A stretch of DNA of 64,000 nt from Bacteroidales bacterium (GTDB taxonomy: Bacteria; Bacteroidota; Bacteroidia; Bacteroidales; UBA932), in assembly GCA_017445015.1 (NCBI GenBank), contig JAFSVL010000048.1:1-64000 (forward strand), written 5' to 3'. A program made the translations under genes and the position numbers. How positions within the stretch are numbered: the first letter of the stretch is position 1; each line of letters begins with the position of its first letter. The notes below the pieces were generated by a model. It made no database searches and was not told the DNA's origin. It worked only from the letters and a program-made list of their open reading frames with translations. This document shows positions 9,957-18,306 of this stretch, piece after piece.

Positions 9957-12665
9957 TTACTGCAAGTTTTCCAAATCTGCAAATAGGAATGCATAAGGTC
10001 CCCACTTCCAGCCAAATTCCGCATAGAGGGGAAGCATGGCACAGCGGCAACGCTCCAGAAAATCTTCATAACGCTCACGCTCGCCCGTACTCCAGGCCAC
10101 TTCCGAGAGGGCGGCGAGCCGCGGCAGAAGCCGTTCCTGAGCCAAGTCGAAGGAGGGGAGATATTCCGCCCACAGGTTCGCCTGGATGCCATGGATGAAC
10201 GGTCGTTCGCGGGCTTTCAGCCCCTCATAGGGATTGAAGGAATAGACCTTTTGCAGGGAGACATAATGCCCGATGGCCAACGGTTCGCCATACGCGGCAG
10301 GATCCGGGGTCTGATAGTAATCCAGGTATAAATAAATGTTGGGGGACATGATCACCTTGTTTCCCAGGGATGCCGCCCTCTTTCCGCCGCTCGTCCCCCT
10401 CCAGCTCTGCACCATCGTAGAAGGGGCTACGCCCCCGTCGAGGATCTCGTCCCAGCCTATAATCTTGCGGCCCTTGAGGGCAAGGTGTTTCTCTGCCTGA
10501 AGAATCAGCCAACTCTGCAGTTGCGCCTCATTTGCAAGATGTTCCGCACGGATGCGGGACTGGCAATGCGGGCAGGCTTTCCAGCGGTCACGCGGCGCTT
10601 CATCCCCGCCGATATGGATATATTCCGAAGGGAAAATTTCACAGATCTCGTCCAGAACATCCAGGAGGAAACGCAGGGTATCGTCGCTTCCCGCACAGAA
10701 AATATCCTTGAAAACGCCCCAGGTCGTCGCCGTTTCGTAGGGTCCGCCCGTACAGCCGAATTCGGGATAGGACGCCAGGGCCGCGAGCGCATGCCCCGGC
10801 ATTTCGATTTCAGGCACCACCGTGATATGGCGTTCGGCCGCATAAGCGACGATTTCGCGCATCTGTTCCTGCGTATAAAATCCGCCGTGCGGCTTGCCGT
10901 CATATTGCGTGGACGTGCGTGCATGGCCGATCAGGGTTTCACTGCGGAAGGCCCCCACTTCGGTAAGGCGGGGATATTTCCGGATTTCGGCACGCCAGCC
11001 CTGGTCGTCGGTCAGATGCCAGTGGAAGACATTGAGTTTATGGAGCGCAAGGATGTCGATAAAGGTCTTTATCTCATCGATGCTGCGGAAATAGCGGCAG
11101 CAGTCAAGCATCGCACCCCGCCAGGCAAAGCGCGGCCTGTCCTGAATCAGCAGGGACGGGAGCAACCCGCCGGGATGCTGGTTTTCAATCTGGAGGAGCG
11201 TCTGCCGTCCGTAAAAAATCCCGGCTTCACTTCCGCCCCGGATGAGTACTTGCGGCCCGCGGGTATCGAGGATGTATTCTTCCGCGCCCAGCCGGGAATC
11301 CAAGTGGCAGGAAAGGCCCTGGCAGGGGTGCAGCCCCTCCCCCACCTTTACCTGCGAGGGCAGCGGAACCAGAGAGGTCCGCCAGTTCTTCCTCGCTTCG
11401 CATTTGGCCTTGAGGTCGTTCCATTTGTAATACGGCCCCGAAACGGGCTGAAGTCCGGAAATCCCGCGTTCCACACCGTTATAGACCGCTTTTACAAGCA
11501 CATCGCCCCGTTTGGGGCAGCGGTAGAAGACCAGTTGCAGATTGGAAGCGAAGGGGGTATTGCGGCTGTCATACCACCGGTAGGGAATTTCATCGAAGCC
11601 CAGACGGTCCCCTACGCCGGAAATGCCGAGATAGCCGCATAGGGCCAGGAGCGGAAAATCGTGCCCGAATTTCAGGTCGGCCGCCACCCGGCCGCCGGCG
11701 ATGGCGTCGTCGGCATCAGAGAGGATGCTCCGGACCAGCGGTTCGGTACGCTCCATACGTTCCGCACCCCATTCCAGCGAGTTGCCCTGCTGCGCATAGA
11801 TGGAACGGACGTCATGGTCCCACCACTTATAAATGACATCCTCCGGAAGGAGACGGAAAAGGTCATCGGCAATACCCATCGACTCGCTGATCCGCGCCGT
11901 ACGGAAAATATTGTGCTGGAATTCACCGGGGTCGGTCACGATCCTCCGGGCCGCCGCTCCGTCCGTGAAAAGGGTGGCATAGATGGATGAAGTGTCACAA
12001 CCTGCCCCGGCTTTGTCCAGGGAATCGAGCAGCACATGGACCTTCGCCCGATGCGCCCGGGACGAACCGCTGTACAGAAGGGCATAATATTTATCGCCGG
12101 TATCCAGGGTAAATTGCAGCGAAGGCCGCATTGACCTGAGCTGGGCCGTGAAATGGGATGCGCTGGCCAGCACCCGCGGCACCGTCGTGGCCTGCACGCG
12201 CAAAATGCCGCCGCCCTTTGCAAAGACCTCAGGATAACGCCGATAGATCCGCCGGGCCAGTTCCTGCTGTTCGAACTCTCCGCGACGGGTGAGCTGTCCC
12301 TCCATGCCGACGGTTCCCTTCAGCACCCGCCGGGCTTTGTCCAGCAGATACACTCCGTCCGGAGTCAGGATTCCCTGACGCTGCGCCTGCTCCAGCCGGG
12401 TAACGACGTAGAGATACTCCTCCGGATGGAAATCCGTCCGTGAGCCGTGCCGGCCGTAATGGCTGATATAAAAGGGGACATAGCCCCGGGGAGCGGGAGT
12501 GTCCTTTTCCGGAATGAAGTCATAGATATAGCCGTTGACGGCTGCGCGATTCGGATTTTCGCGGAGCATCTCAAGGGCAGCCTCGCTGCGTCCCTGAGCA
12601 AGGGAGGGGTCTGCATAAGCAAAGAAAAAGGCAGACGAGAGGGCGCAAAAAAGGAATCTTTTCAT
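9957..12665 (-). CDS. fusion of histidine acid phosphatase (MINPP/phytase-like) with GH20 beta-N-acetylhexosaminidase
   Basis: A 902-residue secreted protein with a signal peptide ending near residue 23 (YADPSLAQ). Residues of about 45-425 form a histidine acid phosphatase: RHGSR at 72-76 with catalytic His73, a VPRVLAS segment near 162, and GHD at 334-336 for the distal HD proton donor. From about 430 a shortened GH20b-like region (LVPLPSQVKV) leads into the GH20 barrel: FHWHLTDDQGW near 548, and HIGGDEAP with the catalytic Asp688-Glu689 pair. Both active sites look intact, so one polypeptide should dephosphorylate a phosphoester and remove terminal GlcNAc/GalNAc. The frame is continuous through the junction. 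The GH20b region is about 75 residues, shorter than the usual roughly 120. I do not know of this architecture as a characterised enzyme. Confidence 0.9.
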   Translation of the reverse strand: MKRFLFCALSSAFFFAYADPSLAQGRSEAALEMLRENPNRAAVNGYIYDFIPEKDTPAPRGYVPFYISHYGRHGSRTDFHPEEYLYVVTRLEQAQRQGILTPDGVYLLDKARRVLKGTVGMEGQLTRRGEFEQQELARRIYRRYPEVFAKGGGILRVQATTVPRVLASASHFTAQLRSMRPSLQFTLDTGDKYYALLYSGSSRAHRAKVHVLLDSLDKAGAGCDTSSIYATLFTDGAAARRIVTDPGEFQHNIFRTARISESMGIADDLFRLLPEDVIYKWWDHDVRSIYAQQGNSLEWGAERMERTEPLVRSILSDADDAIAGGRVAADLKFGHDFPLLALCGYLGISGVGDRLGFDEIPYRWYDSRNTPFASNLQLVFYRCPKRGDVLVKAVYNGVERGISGLQPVSGPYYKWNDLKAKCEARKNWRTSLVPLPSQVKVGEGLHPCQGLSCHLDSRLGAEEYILDTRGPQVLIRGGSEAGIFYGRQTLLQIENQHPGGLLPSLLIQDRPRFAWRGAMLDCCRYFRSIDEIKTFIDILALHKLNVFHWHLTDDQGWRAEIRKYPRLTEVGAFRSETLIGHARTSTQYDGKPHGGFYTQEQMREIVAYAAERHITVVPEIEMPGHALAALASYPEFGCTGGPYETATTWGVFKDIFCAGSDDTLRFLLDVLDEICEIFPSEYIHIGGDEAPRDRWKACPHCQSRIRAEHLANEAQLQSWLILQAEKHLALKGRKIIGWDEILDGGVAPSTMVQSWRGTSGGKRAASLGNKVIMSPNIYLYLDYYQTPDPAAYGEPLAIGHYVSLQKVYSFNPYEGLKARERPFIHGIQANLWAEYLPSFDLAQERLLPRLAALSEVAWSTGERERYEDFLERCRCAMLPLYAEFGWKWGPYAFLFADLENLQ

Positions 12666-12684
12666 AGTTAAAAAGCTATTTTGT

Positions 12685-12692
12685 CAAATATA
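12685..12692 (-). promoter_or_regulatory. -7 box for the phosphatase-GH20 gene
   Basis: The minus strand reads TATATTTG, an exact TAnnTTTG match 19 nt before the ATG at 12665. It is separated by 5 bp from the opposing -7 box at 12698-12705. Confidence 0.55.
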
Positions 12693-12697
12693 ATGAT

Positions 12698-12705
12698 TAT
12701 TTTTG
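12698..12705 (+). promoter_or_regulatory. -7 box for the DUF1573 gene
   Basis: TATTTTTG matches the consensus exactly and ends 5 nt before the ATG at 12711. It excludes the more upstream possible start at 12681, which would lie before the promoter. Confidence 0.55.
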
Positions 12706-12710
12706 TAGAT

Positions 12711-13106
12711 ATGAAAGAGTATTTGGCGCTCCTATTGGGCATGTTCCTGTTCTTTCCCGCCAGCGCCGCGGAGAAGGATTTTTTCGGCATCGCACGCGTT
12801 GACAAAACGGTACACGACTTCGGGACGTTTACGGAAAAGGACGGGGCCCAAAGCTGCAAGTTCATGCTGACGAATATCGGCACGCAGCCGCTGCTCATCG
12901 AGGCGGTGGTCTCCTCCTGCGGCTGTACCAGTGTCAAGTGGACCCGTGCGGCCATCGCTCCGGGCACACAGGGGACGGTGGAAGCCACATACAGCAACGA
13001 AGACGGGCCCTATCCCTTCGACAAGACATTGACGGTCTATCTGGGGGGCGCGCCCAAGCCCGTCATCCTGCACCTGCGCGGCGAAGTCGTCAAAAAAAGA
13101 AAATAA
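12711..13106 (+). CDS. secreted DUF1573 domain protein
   Basis: A 131-residue protein with a signal peptide (MKEYLALLLGMFLFFPASAA) followed by one DUF1573 immunoglobulin-like domain. The hallmark segments are present: VHDFGTF, the LTNIGTQPL strand, and the SSCGCT cysteine pair. The family is common and often multicopy in Bacteroidota, exported, and of unknown function. The start at 12711 follows the -7 box and the signal peptide. parE begins 5 bp after its stop, so the two may share a transcript, although a functional link is not expected. Confidence 0.85.
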   Translation: MKEYLALLLGMFLFFPASAAEKDFFGIARVDKTVHDFGTFTEKDGAQSCKFMLTNIGTQPLLIEAVVSSCGCTSVKWTRAAIAPGTQGTVEATYSNEDGPYPFDKTLTVYLGGAPKPVILHLRGEVVKKRK

Positions 13107-13111
13107 GTACG

Positions 13112-14989
13112 ATGGAAGGAAACGAGCAATATACCGGGTCAAGCATCCGGACCATTGAAGGCGTTGAACATATCCGCCTGCGTCCGGGCATGTATATCGG
13201 CCGTCTGGGCAACGGCAACAATCCCGGCGACGGCATCTATGTCCTGCTGAAGGAAATCATCGACAATGCGGTCGATGAATTCTCCGCCGGCTTCGGCAAA
13301 CTGGTACAGATCCAGGTCGAAGACCTGCGCAGGGTGACGGTCCGCGACTTCGGCCGCGGTATTCCCTTCGACGCGGTCATCCGGGCGACGAGCATCCTCA
13401 ATACCGGCGGCAAGTTCGATACGAAAAATTACAAGAAATCCGTAGGTCTGAACGGTGTGGGAACCAAGGCGGTGAACGCCCTTTCGGAGCGCTTCGTCGT
13501 CTGTTCACACCGCGACGGGCGCTGTTTCAAGGCCGTTTACGAACGCGGAAAACTGCTGGAGAGCGCCGAATCCGACACCCGGGAGAAGAACGGGACGCTC
13601 ATCGAATTCGTCCCGGACGAGAAGATGTTCCAGGGCTTCGCCTTCAACATGGACTATGTGGAGACGATGGTCAAAAACTACTCCTATCTCAAGAAGGGAC
13701 TTACGCTGAACCTCAACGGAACAGCCTATAAATCGGAAAACGGCCTGCTGGACCTCGTGAACGAAAACCTCAGCGAGCAGCCGCTCTATCCCCCCATCCA
13801 CCTCGAGGACGACGATATAGAAATCGTCCTCACGCACGGAAACGCCTACGGGGAAAATATCGCGTCCTTCGTGAACGGGCAGAACACCCGGGACGGCGGC
13901 ACGCACCTGGCGGCCTTCCGGGAAGCCATCGCAAAGACATTCAAGGAGTTCTACAAGAAAAACTACACGCCGGACGACTGCCGGCAGGGTACCGTGGGAG
14001 CCATCAGCATCCAGATCCAGGAGCCCAACTTTGAAGGGCAGACCAAGACCAAACTCGGCTCCACCTATATGTGGGAGAAAGACGGGGAAACCGGACCTAC
14101 CATCCGGAGTTTCGTCAACGACTTTATTTCCCGCAAACTGGATAACTATCTGCGCATGCACACGGAACTGATTGGGGTCATCGAGGAAAAGATCAAGTCT
14201 TCCCAGCAGGAGCGCGAAGAGATTTCCGGCATCCAGAAAAAAACCCGGGAGCGCAACAAGCGCACGAACGTCTATAACCCCAAACTGCGCGACTGCCGCT
14301 ACCACCTGACCGACAAGCGCACGGAAAAGACGGAAGACGATATCGAACGTTCCAGCATTTTCATCACCGAGGGCGATTCGGCAAGCGGGACCATCACCAA
14401 GGCACGCAACGCCAATTACCAGGCGGTCTTCAGCCTTCGCGGGAAGCCGCTCAACTGCTATAAGGAAGGCCGGAAGAAATTCGCCGAAAACGAAGAGCTG
14501 AACCTGCTCATATCGGCGCTCGGGGTTGAGGAAGACATCGGTGACCTGCGCTATAACAACATCATTGTCGCTACGGATGCCGATGACGACGGCATGCACA
14601 TCCGGATGCTGGTGCTGACCTTCTTCATGAAGTACTACCCGGACCTGATCCGGCGCGGTCATGTCCACATCCTGCAGACTCCCCTCTTCCGCGTACGCAA
14701 CAAGAAGGAAAACCGCTACTGCTACTCCATAGAAGAAAAGGAGAAGGCCATCAGGGAACTGAGCAAGGGCGTGGAAATCACCCGGTTCAAAGGCCTTGGG
14801 GAAATTTCCTTCGATGAGTTCCGCTCCTTTATCGGGGACGCCATGCGGCTGGATCTCGTCAAACTGGCCGACGAGGAGTCGATTGCGGACATCATGGCTT
14901 TCTACATGGGGGACAACACCCTCGAAAGGCAGAACTTCATACGCGAAAACCTCCGGTCCGAACAGGAACTGGAGGATATCGAAATCTAA
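13112..14989 (+). CDS. parE: DNA topoisomerase IV subunit B (GyrB/ParE family)
   Basis: A 625-residue type IIA topoisomerase ATPase subunit. The GHKL ATPase part shows EIIDNAVDEF, DFGRGIP and VGLNGVGTKAVNALS; the TOPRIM part shows ITEGDSASG and ATDADDDGMHIR for Mg2+ binding; the C-terminal segment includes RFKGLGEI. The length and the wording of these motifs fit the ParE-like subgroup of Bacteroidota rather than GyrB. Topoisomerase IV decatenates daughter chromosomes. The partner parC is not adjacent; the gene is convergent with rny, with a 15-bp gap. GyrB paralogy cannot be fully excluded without alignment. Confidence 0.9.
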   Translation: MEGNEQYTGSSIRTIEGVEHIRLRPGMYIGRLGNGNNPGDGIYVLLKEIIDNAVDEFSAGFGKLVQIQVEDLRRVTVRDFGRGIPFDAVIRATSILNTGGKFDTKNYKKSVGLNGVGTKAVNALSERFVVCSHRDGRCFKAVYERGKLLESAESDTREKNGTLIEFVPDEKMFQGFAFNMDYVETMVKNYSYLKKGLTLNLNGTAYKSENGLLDLVNENLSEQPLYPPIHLEDDDIEIVLTHGNAYGENIASFVNGQNTRDGGTHLAAFREAIAKTFKEFYKKNYTPDDCRQGTVGAISIQIQEPNFEGQTKTKLGSTYMWEKDGETGPTIRSFVNDFISRKLDNYLRMHTELIGVIEEKIKSSQQEREEISGIQKKTRERNKRTNVYNPKLRDCRYHLTDKRTEKTEDDIERSSIFITEGDSASGTITKARNANYQAVFSLRGKPLNCYKEGRKKFAENEELNLLISALGVEEDIGDLRYNNIIVATDADDDGMHIRMLVLTFFMKYYPDLIRRGHVHILQTPLFRVRNKKENRYCYSIEEKEKAIRELSKGVEITRFKGLGEISFDEFRSFIGDAMRLDLVKLADEESIADIMAFYMGDNTLERQNFIRENLRSEQELEDIEI

Positions 14990-15004
14990 AGGAGATTTGC
15001 GTTT

Positions 15005-16546
15005 TTACTTCGCGATGGCGACCGAACGGGTTTCCCGGATGACGGTAATCTTTACCTGTCCGGGGTAGGTCATTTCATCCTGGATGCGCTGGGCGATTTC
15101 GGCGGACAGGCGGGCAGCCTGGTCGTCGGAGACCTCTTCCGCCCCCACGATGACACGGAGTTCGCGGCCGGCCTGGATGGCGTAGGATTTGGTCACGCCC
15201 GGGTAGGAAGCGGCCAGGTCCTCCATCCCGCGGAGGCGTTTGATATAGGACTCTATGACCTCGCGGCGGGCACCGGGACGGGCACCTGAAATGGCATCGG
15301 CCACCAGGACGATCGGGGAATAGATGGAGGTCATCTCCATTTCCTCGTGATGGGCACCGATGGCATTGCATACCTCGGGACGCTCCTTATACTGCTCGGC
15401 GAGTTTGGCTCCCAGCAGGGCGTGGGGCAGTTCGGGATCCGCGTCGGAAACCTTTCCGATATCATGGAGCAGTCCGGCGCGTTTGGCCGTCTTGGGATTC
15501 AGGCCGAGTTCCGCCGCCATGATCGCACAGATGTTCGCCACTTCACGCGAGTGCTGAAGCAGGTTCTGCCCGTAGGAAGAACGGTATTTCATACGGCCGA
15601 TGAGGCGGACGAGTTCCATGCTCAGGCCGTGGACGCCAAGGTCGATGCAGGTGCGCTTCCCCGTCTCGAGAATTTCGTCTTCAAGCTGCCGGGAAACTTT
15701 GGCCACCACTTCCTCGATGCGGGCGGGATGGATGCGTCCGTCCACGACAAGTTGGTGCAGGGAAAGGCGGGCGACCTCACGGCGGACCGGATCGAAGCCG
15801 GAGAGCAGGATGGCGTCCGGAGTGTCGTCCACGACGATTTCTACCCCGGTAGCCGCTTCAAGCGCACGGATGTTTCGGCCTTCGCGGCCGATGATGCGGC
15901 CCTTTACCTCCTCATTTTCAATCGGGAAGGTGGTAACTGCGTTCTCGATGGCCGTTTCCGTGGCAATGCGCTGAATCGTGTTGATGACGATGCGCTTGGA
16001 TTCCTTGACCGCGTTGAGACGGGCCTCGTCCATCGTATCATTGATGTAGGCCTGTGCGGCTGAACGGGCTTCCGCCTTGAGATTCTCGACAAGCATGTTC
16101 CGGGCATCCTGGGCGGTCATGCCGGCGATGGTCTCCAACTGTTTGTTCACGGAGGCAAGAAGTTCGTCGTATTCGGCGCTTTTGCGCTCAAGCTTTTCTT
16201 TCTGCGCGTTCACCTGTCCTTTTTGAGCGTCCAGGTCATGCTGCTTGCGCCCCAGGTCAGCGAGCTGGTCCTTCAGGGACTGCTCCTTTTGACGGAGGCC
16301 GTTTTCGCGTTCACGCAGTTCCTGGTTCTTCTTGTTTACGCTCTCATCGTGAGCGGCCTTCAGCTGCAGGAATTTCTCTTTGGCCTGGAGGATTTTCTGT
16401 TGTTTGGTCTTCTCCCCTTCCAACTCCGCCTTCTCCAATATGGCATTCGCCTTCCCCTTTGAGGAAGCGCGTGAAATGGCGATGTAGATGGCTAACGCCG
16501 CGATTGCGCCGGCGATGGCCGCAATTATATAAAATAGTATCTGCAT
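15005..16546 (-). CDS. rny: ribonuclease Y
   Basis: A 513-residue membrane-anchored endoribonuclease that initiates mRNA decay. It has one N-terminal transmembrane helix (about 3-22), a long charged coiled coil (about 25-200), a KH RNA-binding domain ([15 protein letters not shown]), and an HD domain with the metal-binding HDIGKV and the AIGAHHEE segment. The length is that of the family. Upstream lie a cluster of hairpin-apex repeats, a candidate 6S-type RNA and zapA, all on the same strand. Confidence 0.97.
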   Translation of the reverse strand: MQILFYIIAAIAGAIAALAIYIAISRASSKGKANAILEKAELEGEKTKQQKILQAKEKFLQLKAAHDESVNKKNQELRERENGLRQKEQSLKDQLADLGRKQHDLDAQKGQVNAQKEKLERKSAEYDELLASVNKQLETIAGMTAQDARNMLVENLKAEARSAAQAYINDTMDEARLNAVKESKRIVINTIQRIATETAIENAVTTFPIENEEVKGRIIGREGRNIRALEAATGVEIVVDDTPDAILLSGFDPVRREVARLSLHQLVVDGRIHPARIEEVVAKVSRQLEDEILETGKRTCIDLGVHGLSMELVRLIGRMKYRSSYGQNLLQHSREVANICAIMAAELGLNPKTAKRAGLLHDIGKVSDADPELPHALLGAKLAEQYKERPEVCNAIGAHHEEMEMTSIYSPIVLVADAISGARPGARREVIESYIKRLRGMEDLAASYPGVTKSYAIQAGRELRVIVGAEEVSDDQAARLSAEIAQRIQDEMTYPGQVKITVIRETRSVAIAK

Positions 16547-16589
16547 AGTTATAAATTGTATATTTATCGTTCTACTATATCTGGTCTCT

Positions 16590-16756
16590 TTCGCTCCGCT
16601 ATCGGACAGAAGAAAACTTCCGTCCCCTTTCGCTCCGCTATCGGACAGGAGCAGACTTCTGCTCCCTGTCGCTCCGCGACCCTATCCGGGTAAATGGTCG
16701 CAGAAGTCTGCTCCTGTCCGCCTTACGCTCCGCGACCCTGTCCGGGCCAACGGTCC
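16590..16756. repeat. Hairpin-apex repeat, copy 3 with flanking degenerate core copies
   Basis: The central copy has perfect 21-bp arms at 16642-16662 and 16700-16720 (CGGACAGGAGCAG... and its complement) around a core at 16663-16699 containing GTCGCTCCGCGACCCTATCC, then GGGTAAATGG. Related half-cores flank it: CGCTCCGCTATCGGACAG at about 16592 and 16631, and CGCTCCGCGACCCTGTCCGG at about 16726. This is the richest locus of the family. Nothing else is visible between the rny start and the RNA terminator. Confidence 0.85.
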
Positions 16757-16768
16757 GGTACCGGCAGC

Positions 16769-16810
16769 AAAAAAACGGCAATGCTTCCAACGGATGGGAG
16801 CATTGCCGTT
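16769..16810 (-). terminator. Intrinsic terminator of the zapA/6S-like unit
   Basis: On the minus strand a perfect 12-bp stem AACGGCAATGCT / AGCATTGCCGTT with a 13-nt loop is followed by seven T. It ends the minus-strand transcript that includes the candidate RNA. Confidence 0.9.
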
Positions 16811-16970
16811 ATGAAAAAGCCGTCAGCCGAATTTCGGGAAAACTTTCCGATAGGTTTTGGGCTCCGCCGCATATCGGGTTTCCCGTCGGTGCGGGCATGC
16901 CTTCCTTACAGCGAGTGGACCCGGTTCCGAAGAACTTGTTGTTTTCAGAAGATGGGCCTGACGGCTCTGT
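16769..16970 (-). ncRNA. ssrS: candidate 6S-type RNA (SsrS-like) downstream of zapA
   Basis: About 200 nt lie between the zapA stop and a strong terminator, with no credible reading frame. On the minus strand the segment folds on paper into one long interrupted hairpin. The closing stem AGCCGTCAG / CTGACGGCT (16966-16958 with 16826-16818) is followed by an asymmetric open region, a GAAAAC / GTTTTC stem, an internal loop, and an apical CCGCA / TGCGG plus CGGG-AAA-CCCG hairpin. A closing stem, large central bubble and apical arm are the 6S RNA plan, and 6S genes next to zapA are known in other bacteria. I cannot run a covariance search; another structured RNA or a 3' UTR-derived RNA remains possible. 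Confidence 0.6.
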
Positions 16971-16973
16971 GCG

Positions 16974-17261
16974 TCACTTTGAGACAGAATCCAGGTAGGA
17001 TCTGAGGGCGCTTCCCAGCGACTTCAGTTCCCGGTCGTTCGTATCCAGCTTCTTCAGGGCCTTCAACTTTCCGATGGCTTCTATGAGAGCGACAAAGACC
17101 AGTTTGTCTGCCAGTTCCTTGTCAGGGAAACGGGAGGAGTAGTTCCCAAGGGTATCATTCACATCTTCCGCGGCAAGGCGCATGTAGTGTTCCGCTTCCT
17201 CAGATGTCACCTGAAACGGATATTCCTTGCCTGCAACCTTGATTTTGATACTCTGGGCCAT
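16974..17261 (-). CDS. zapA: cell division protein ZapA
   Basis: A 95-residue ZapA family protein. The N-terminal fold (MAQSIKIKVAGKEYPFQVT) is followed by the EEAEHYMRLAAEDVN helix and a long C-terminal coiled coil that mediates tetramerisation. ZapA binds FtsZ and bundles protofilaments at the division ring. It abuts the upstream coiled-coil gene without a gap and is followed on the same strand by a structured RNA candidate. Family identity is well supported by length and layout. Confidence 0.88.
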   Translation of the reverse strand: MAQSIKIKVAGKEYPFQVTSEEAEHYMRLAAEDVNDTLGNYSSRFPDKELADKLVFVALIEAIGKLKALKKLDTNDRELKSLGSALRSYLDSVSK

Positions 17262-17531
17262 TTACTTCTCGAGTTGCCTGATGCACTTGTCAATCTCTCC
17301 GATGAGTTTTTCCAAACGCTCTTTGGCCAAACGGTTGTCACCCCCCGCCATGAACGCCTGGGAAAGCTTCATATTGTCAATCTGTCTGTTCAATTCAACA
17401 ATTTGCTCCCGCAGGATCCGGACGGCCTGTCTTTCCTCCGAAAGTTCCCCTTCCAGCGTATCGGCCCGCTTCTTCTCGGCCTCATACAGCGCAATGAGCC
17501 GCTCAATATTCTGTTTAAGGTCTTCCGGCAT
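17262..17531 (-). CDS. small coiled-coil protein cotranscribed with zapA
   Basis: An 89-residue, almost entirely helical protein rich in Glu, Lys and Arg (for example LIALYEAEKKRADTLEGEL then LREQIVELNRQIDNMKL), predicted to form a coiled coil and to be cytoplasmic. The stop is immediately followed by the zapA start. Its position and coiled-coil nature suggest a ZapB-like partner in division, but there is no specific motif to prove this. The ATG at 17531 was chosen; a TTG at 17543 would add four residues. A promoter box lies at 17557-17564. Confidence 0.7.
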   Translation of the reverse strand: MPEDLKQNIERLIALYEAEKKRADTLEGELSEERQAVRILREQIVELNRQIDNMKLSQAFMAGGDNRLAKERLEKLIGEIDKCIRQLEK

Positions 17532-17556
17532 CAGGGGCTCCAAATCCTGTTTGGTG

Positions 17557-17564
17557 CAAAATTA
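17557..17564 (-). promoter_or_regulatory. -7 box for the coiled-coil/zapA/RNA unit
   Basis: The minus strand reads TAATTTTG, matching TAnnTTTG, 25 nt before the ATG at 17531. It overlaps the stop codon of the upstream nucleotidyltransferase, so it would separate the division genes from the polysaccharide operon. Confidence 0.5.
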
Positions 17565-18302
17565 AAAAATCGGCTTGAAATTCGCAACGATTTTTTGGTA
17601 AGATTCCAAATTCCCCACATCGAAGCGTTTTCCGGGCATCTCCATGGCATGGACAGGCACCTGCGTACTCAACCAGGCGGCAAAACTGCCGGGCGCATCG
17701 GTACCGCAGCCGGCCACAATACCCCGCCCCACCAGACGCGCGTCGGAACGCGTATAATAGTAGAAGGGGGGACAGCACCAGTGCGAGCGCGGCTGCGCAG
17801 GCTTCTCCTCCATCGACAGGATACGGTCGTGGGAATCCACTTCCACCACGGCGCACTTCGTCAGTTTCTGCACGGACGGTTCAAAATAGCGCATCAAGCA
17901 GGAGGTACGCGCTGCAAGTGCGTAGCCGATGAAGCGCTGCAGGCTGAAATCCAGGAGGTTATCGCCTGCTATGACCAGCAGGTCATCGTCCAGGGCGAAT
18001 TTTTCAATGGCGAACTGGATGTCGCGCACGGCGCCGAGCCGGGTTTCATTGGTAGAAGTACCGTCATCGGCAATCTGTATCTCCGCGTGACCGTCACGCG
18101 ACGCGGCCCAGTCGGTGAAATGCTGCGCAAAGCGATGGTTGGAGATGACGATAAAACCGTCCACGGCGCTGCTTCCGGCAATATCATCTACCAAATGGTC
18201 CAGAATGGGCTTTCCGGCAACAGGCAACAGCGGCTTGGGAAAATTCTCGGTAAGGGGATAAAGGCGCGTGGCATAGCCCGCGGCCAGGACAAGACATTTC
18301 AT
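17562..18302 (-). CDS. sugar-1-phosphate nucleotidyltransferase
   Basis: A 246-residue nucleotidyltransferase of the glucose-1-phosphate thymidylyl/mannose-1-phosphate guanylyl type. The N-terminal signature LAAGYATRLYPLT followed by FPKPLLPVAGKPIL binds the nucleotide, and VIAGDNLLDF carries the metal-binding Asp. There is no left-handed helix domain, so it is a minimal catalytic unit making an NDP-sugar from a sugar 1-phosphate and an NTP. It follows the GHMP sugar kinase by 4 bp, so the pair probably converts a free sugar to its 1-phosphate and then to NDP-sugar. Start: the ATG at 18302 directly before the signature. Confidence 0.85.
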   Translation of the reverse strand: MKCLVLAAGYATRLYPLTENFPKPLLPVAGKPILDHLVDDIAGSSAVDGFIVISNHRFAQHFTDWAASRDGHAEIQIADDGTSTNETRLGAVRDIQFAIEKFALDDDLLVIAGDNLLDFSLQRFIGYALAARTSCLMRYFEPSVQKLTKCAVVEVDSHDRILSMEEKPAQPRSHWCCPPFYYYTRSDARLVGRGIVAGCGTDAPGSFAAWLSTQVPVHAMEMPGKRFDVGNLESYQKIVANFKPIF

Positions 18303-18306
18303 GGCT

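Noticed and set aside
16590..16756. Possible CRISPR array from repeated core units
   Set aside because: Units are irregularly spaced, degenerate and partly inverted; no unique spacers of even length and no cas genes.
16694..17005. 103-codon open frame across the zapA-rny gap
   Set aside because: It runs through a repeat arm, a terminator and the structured RNA candidate and overlaps the zapA end in antisense; no protein-like pattern.
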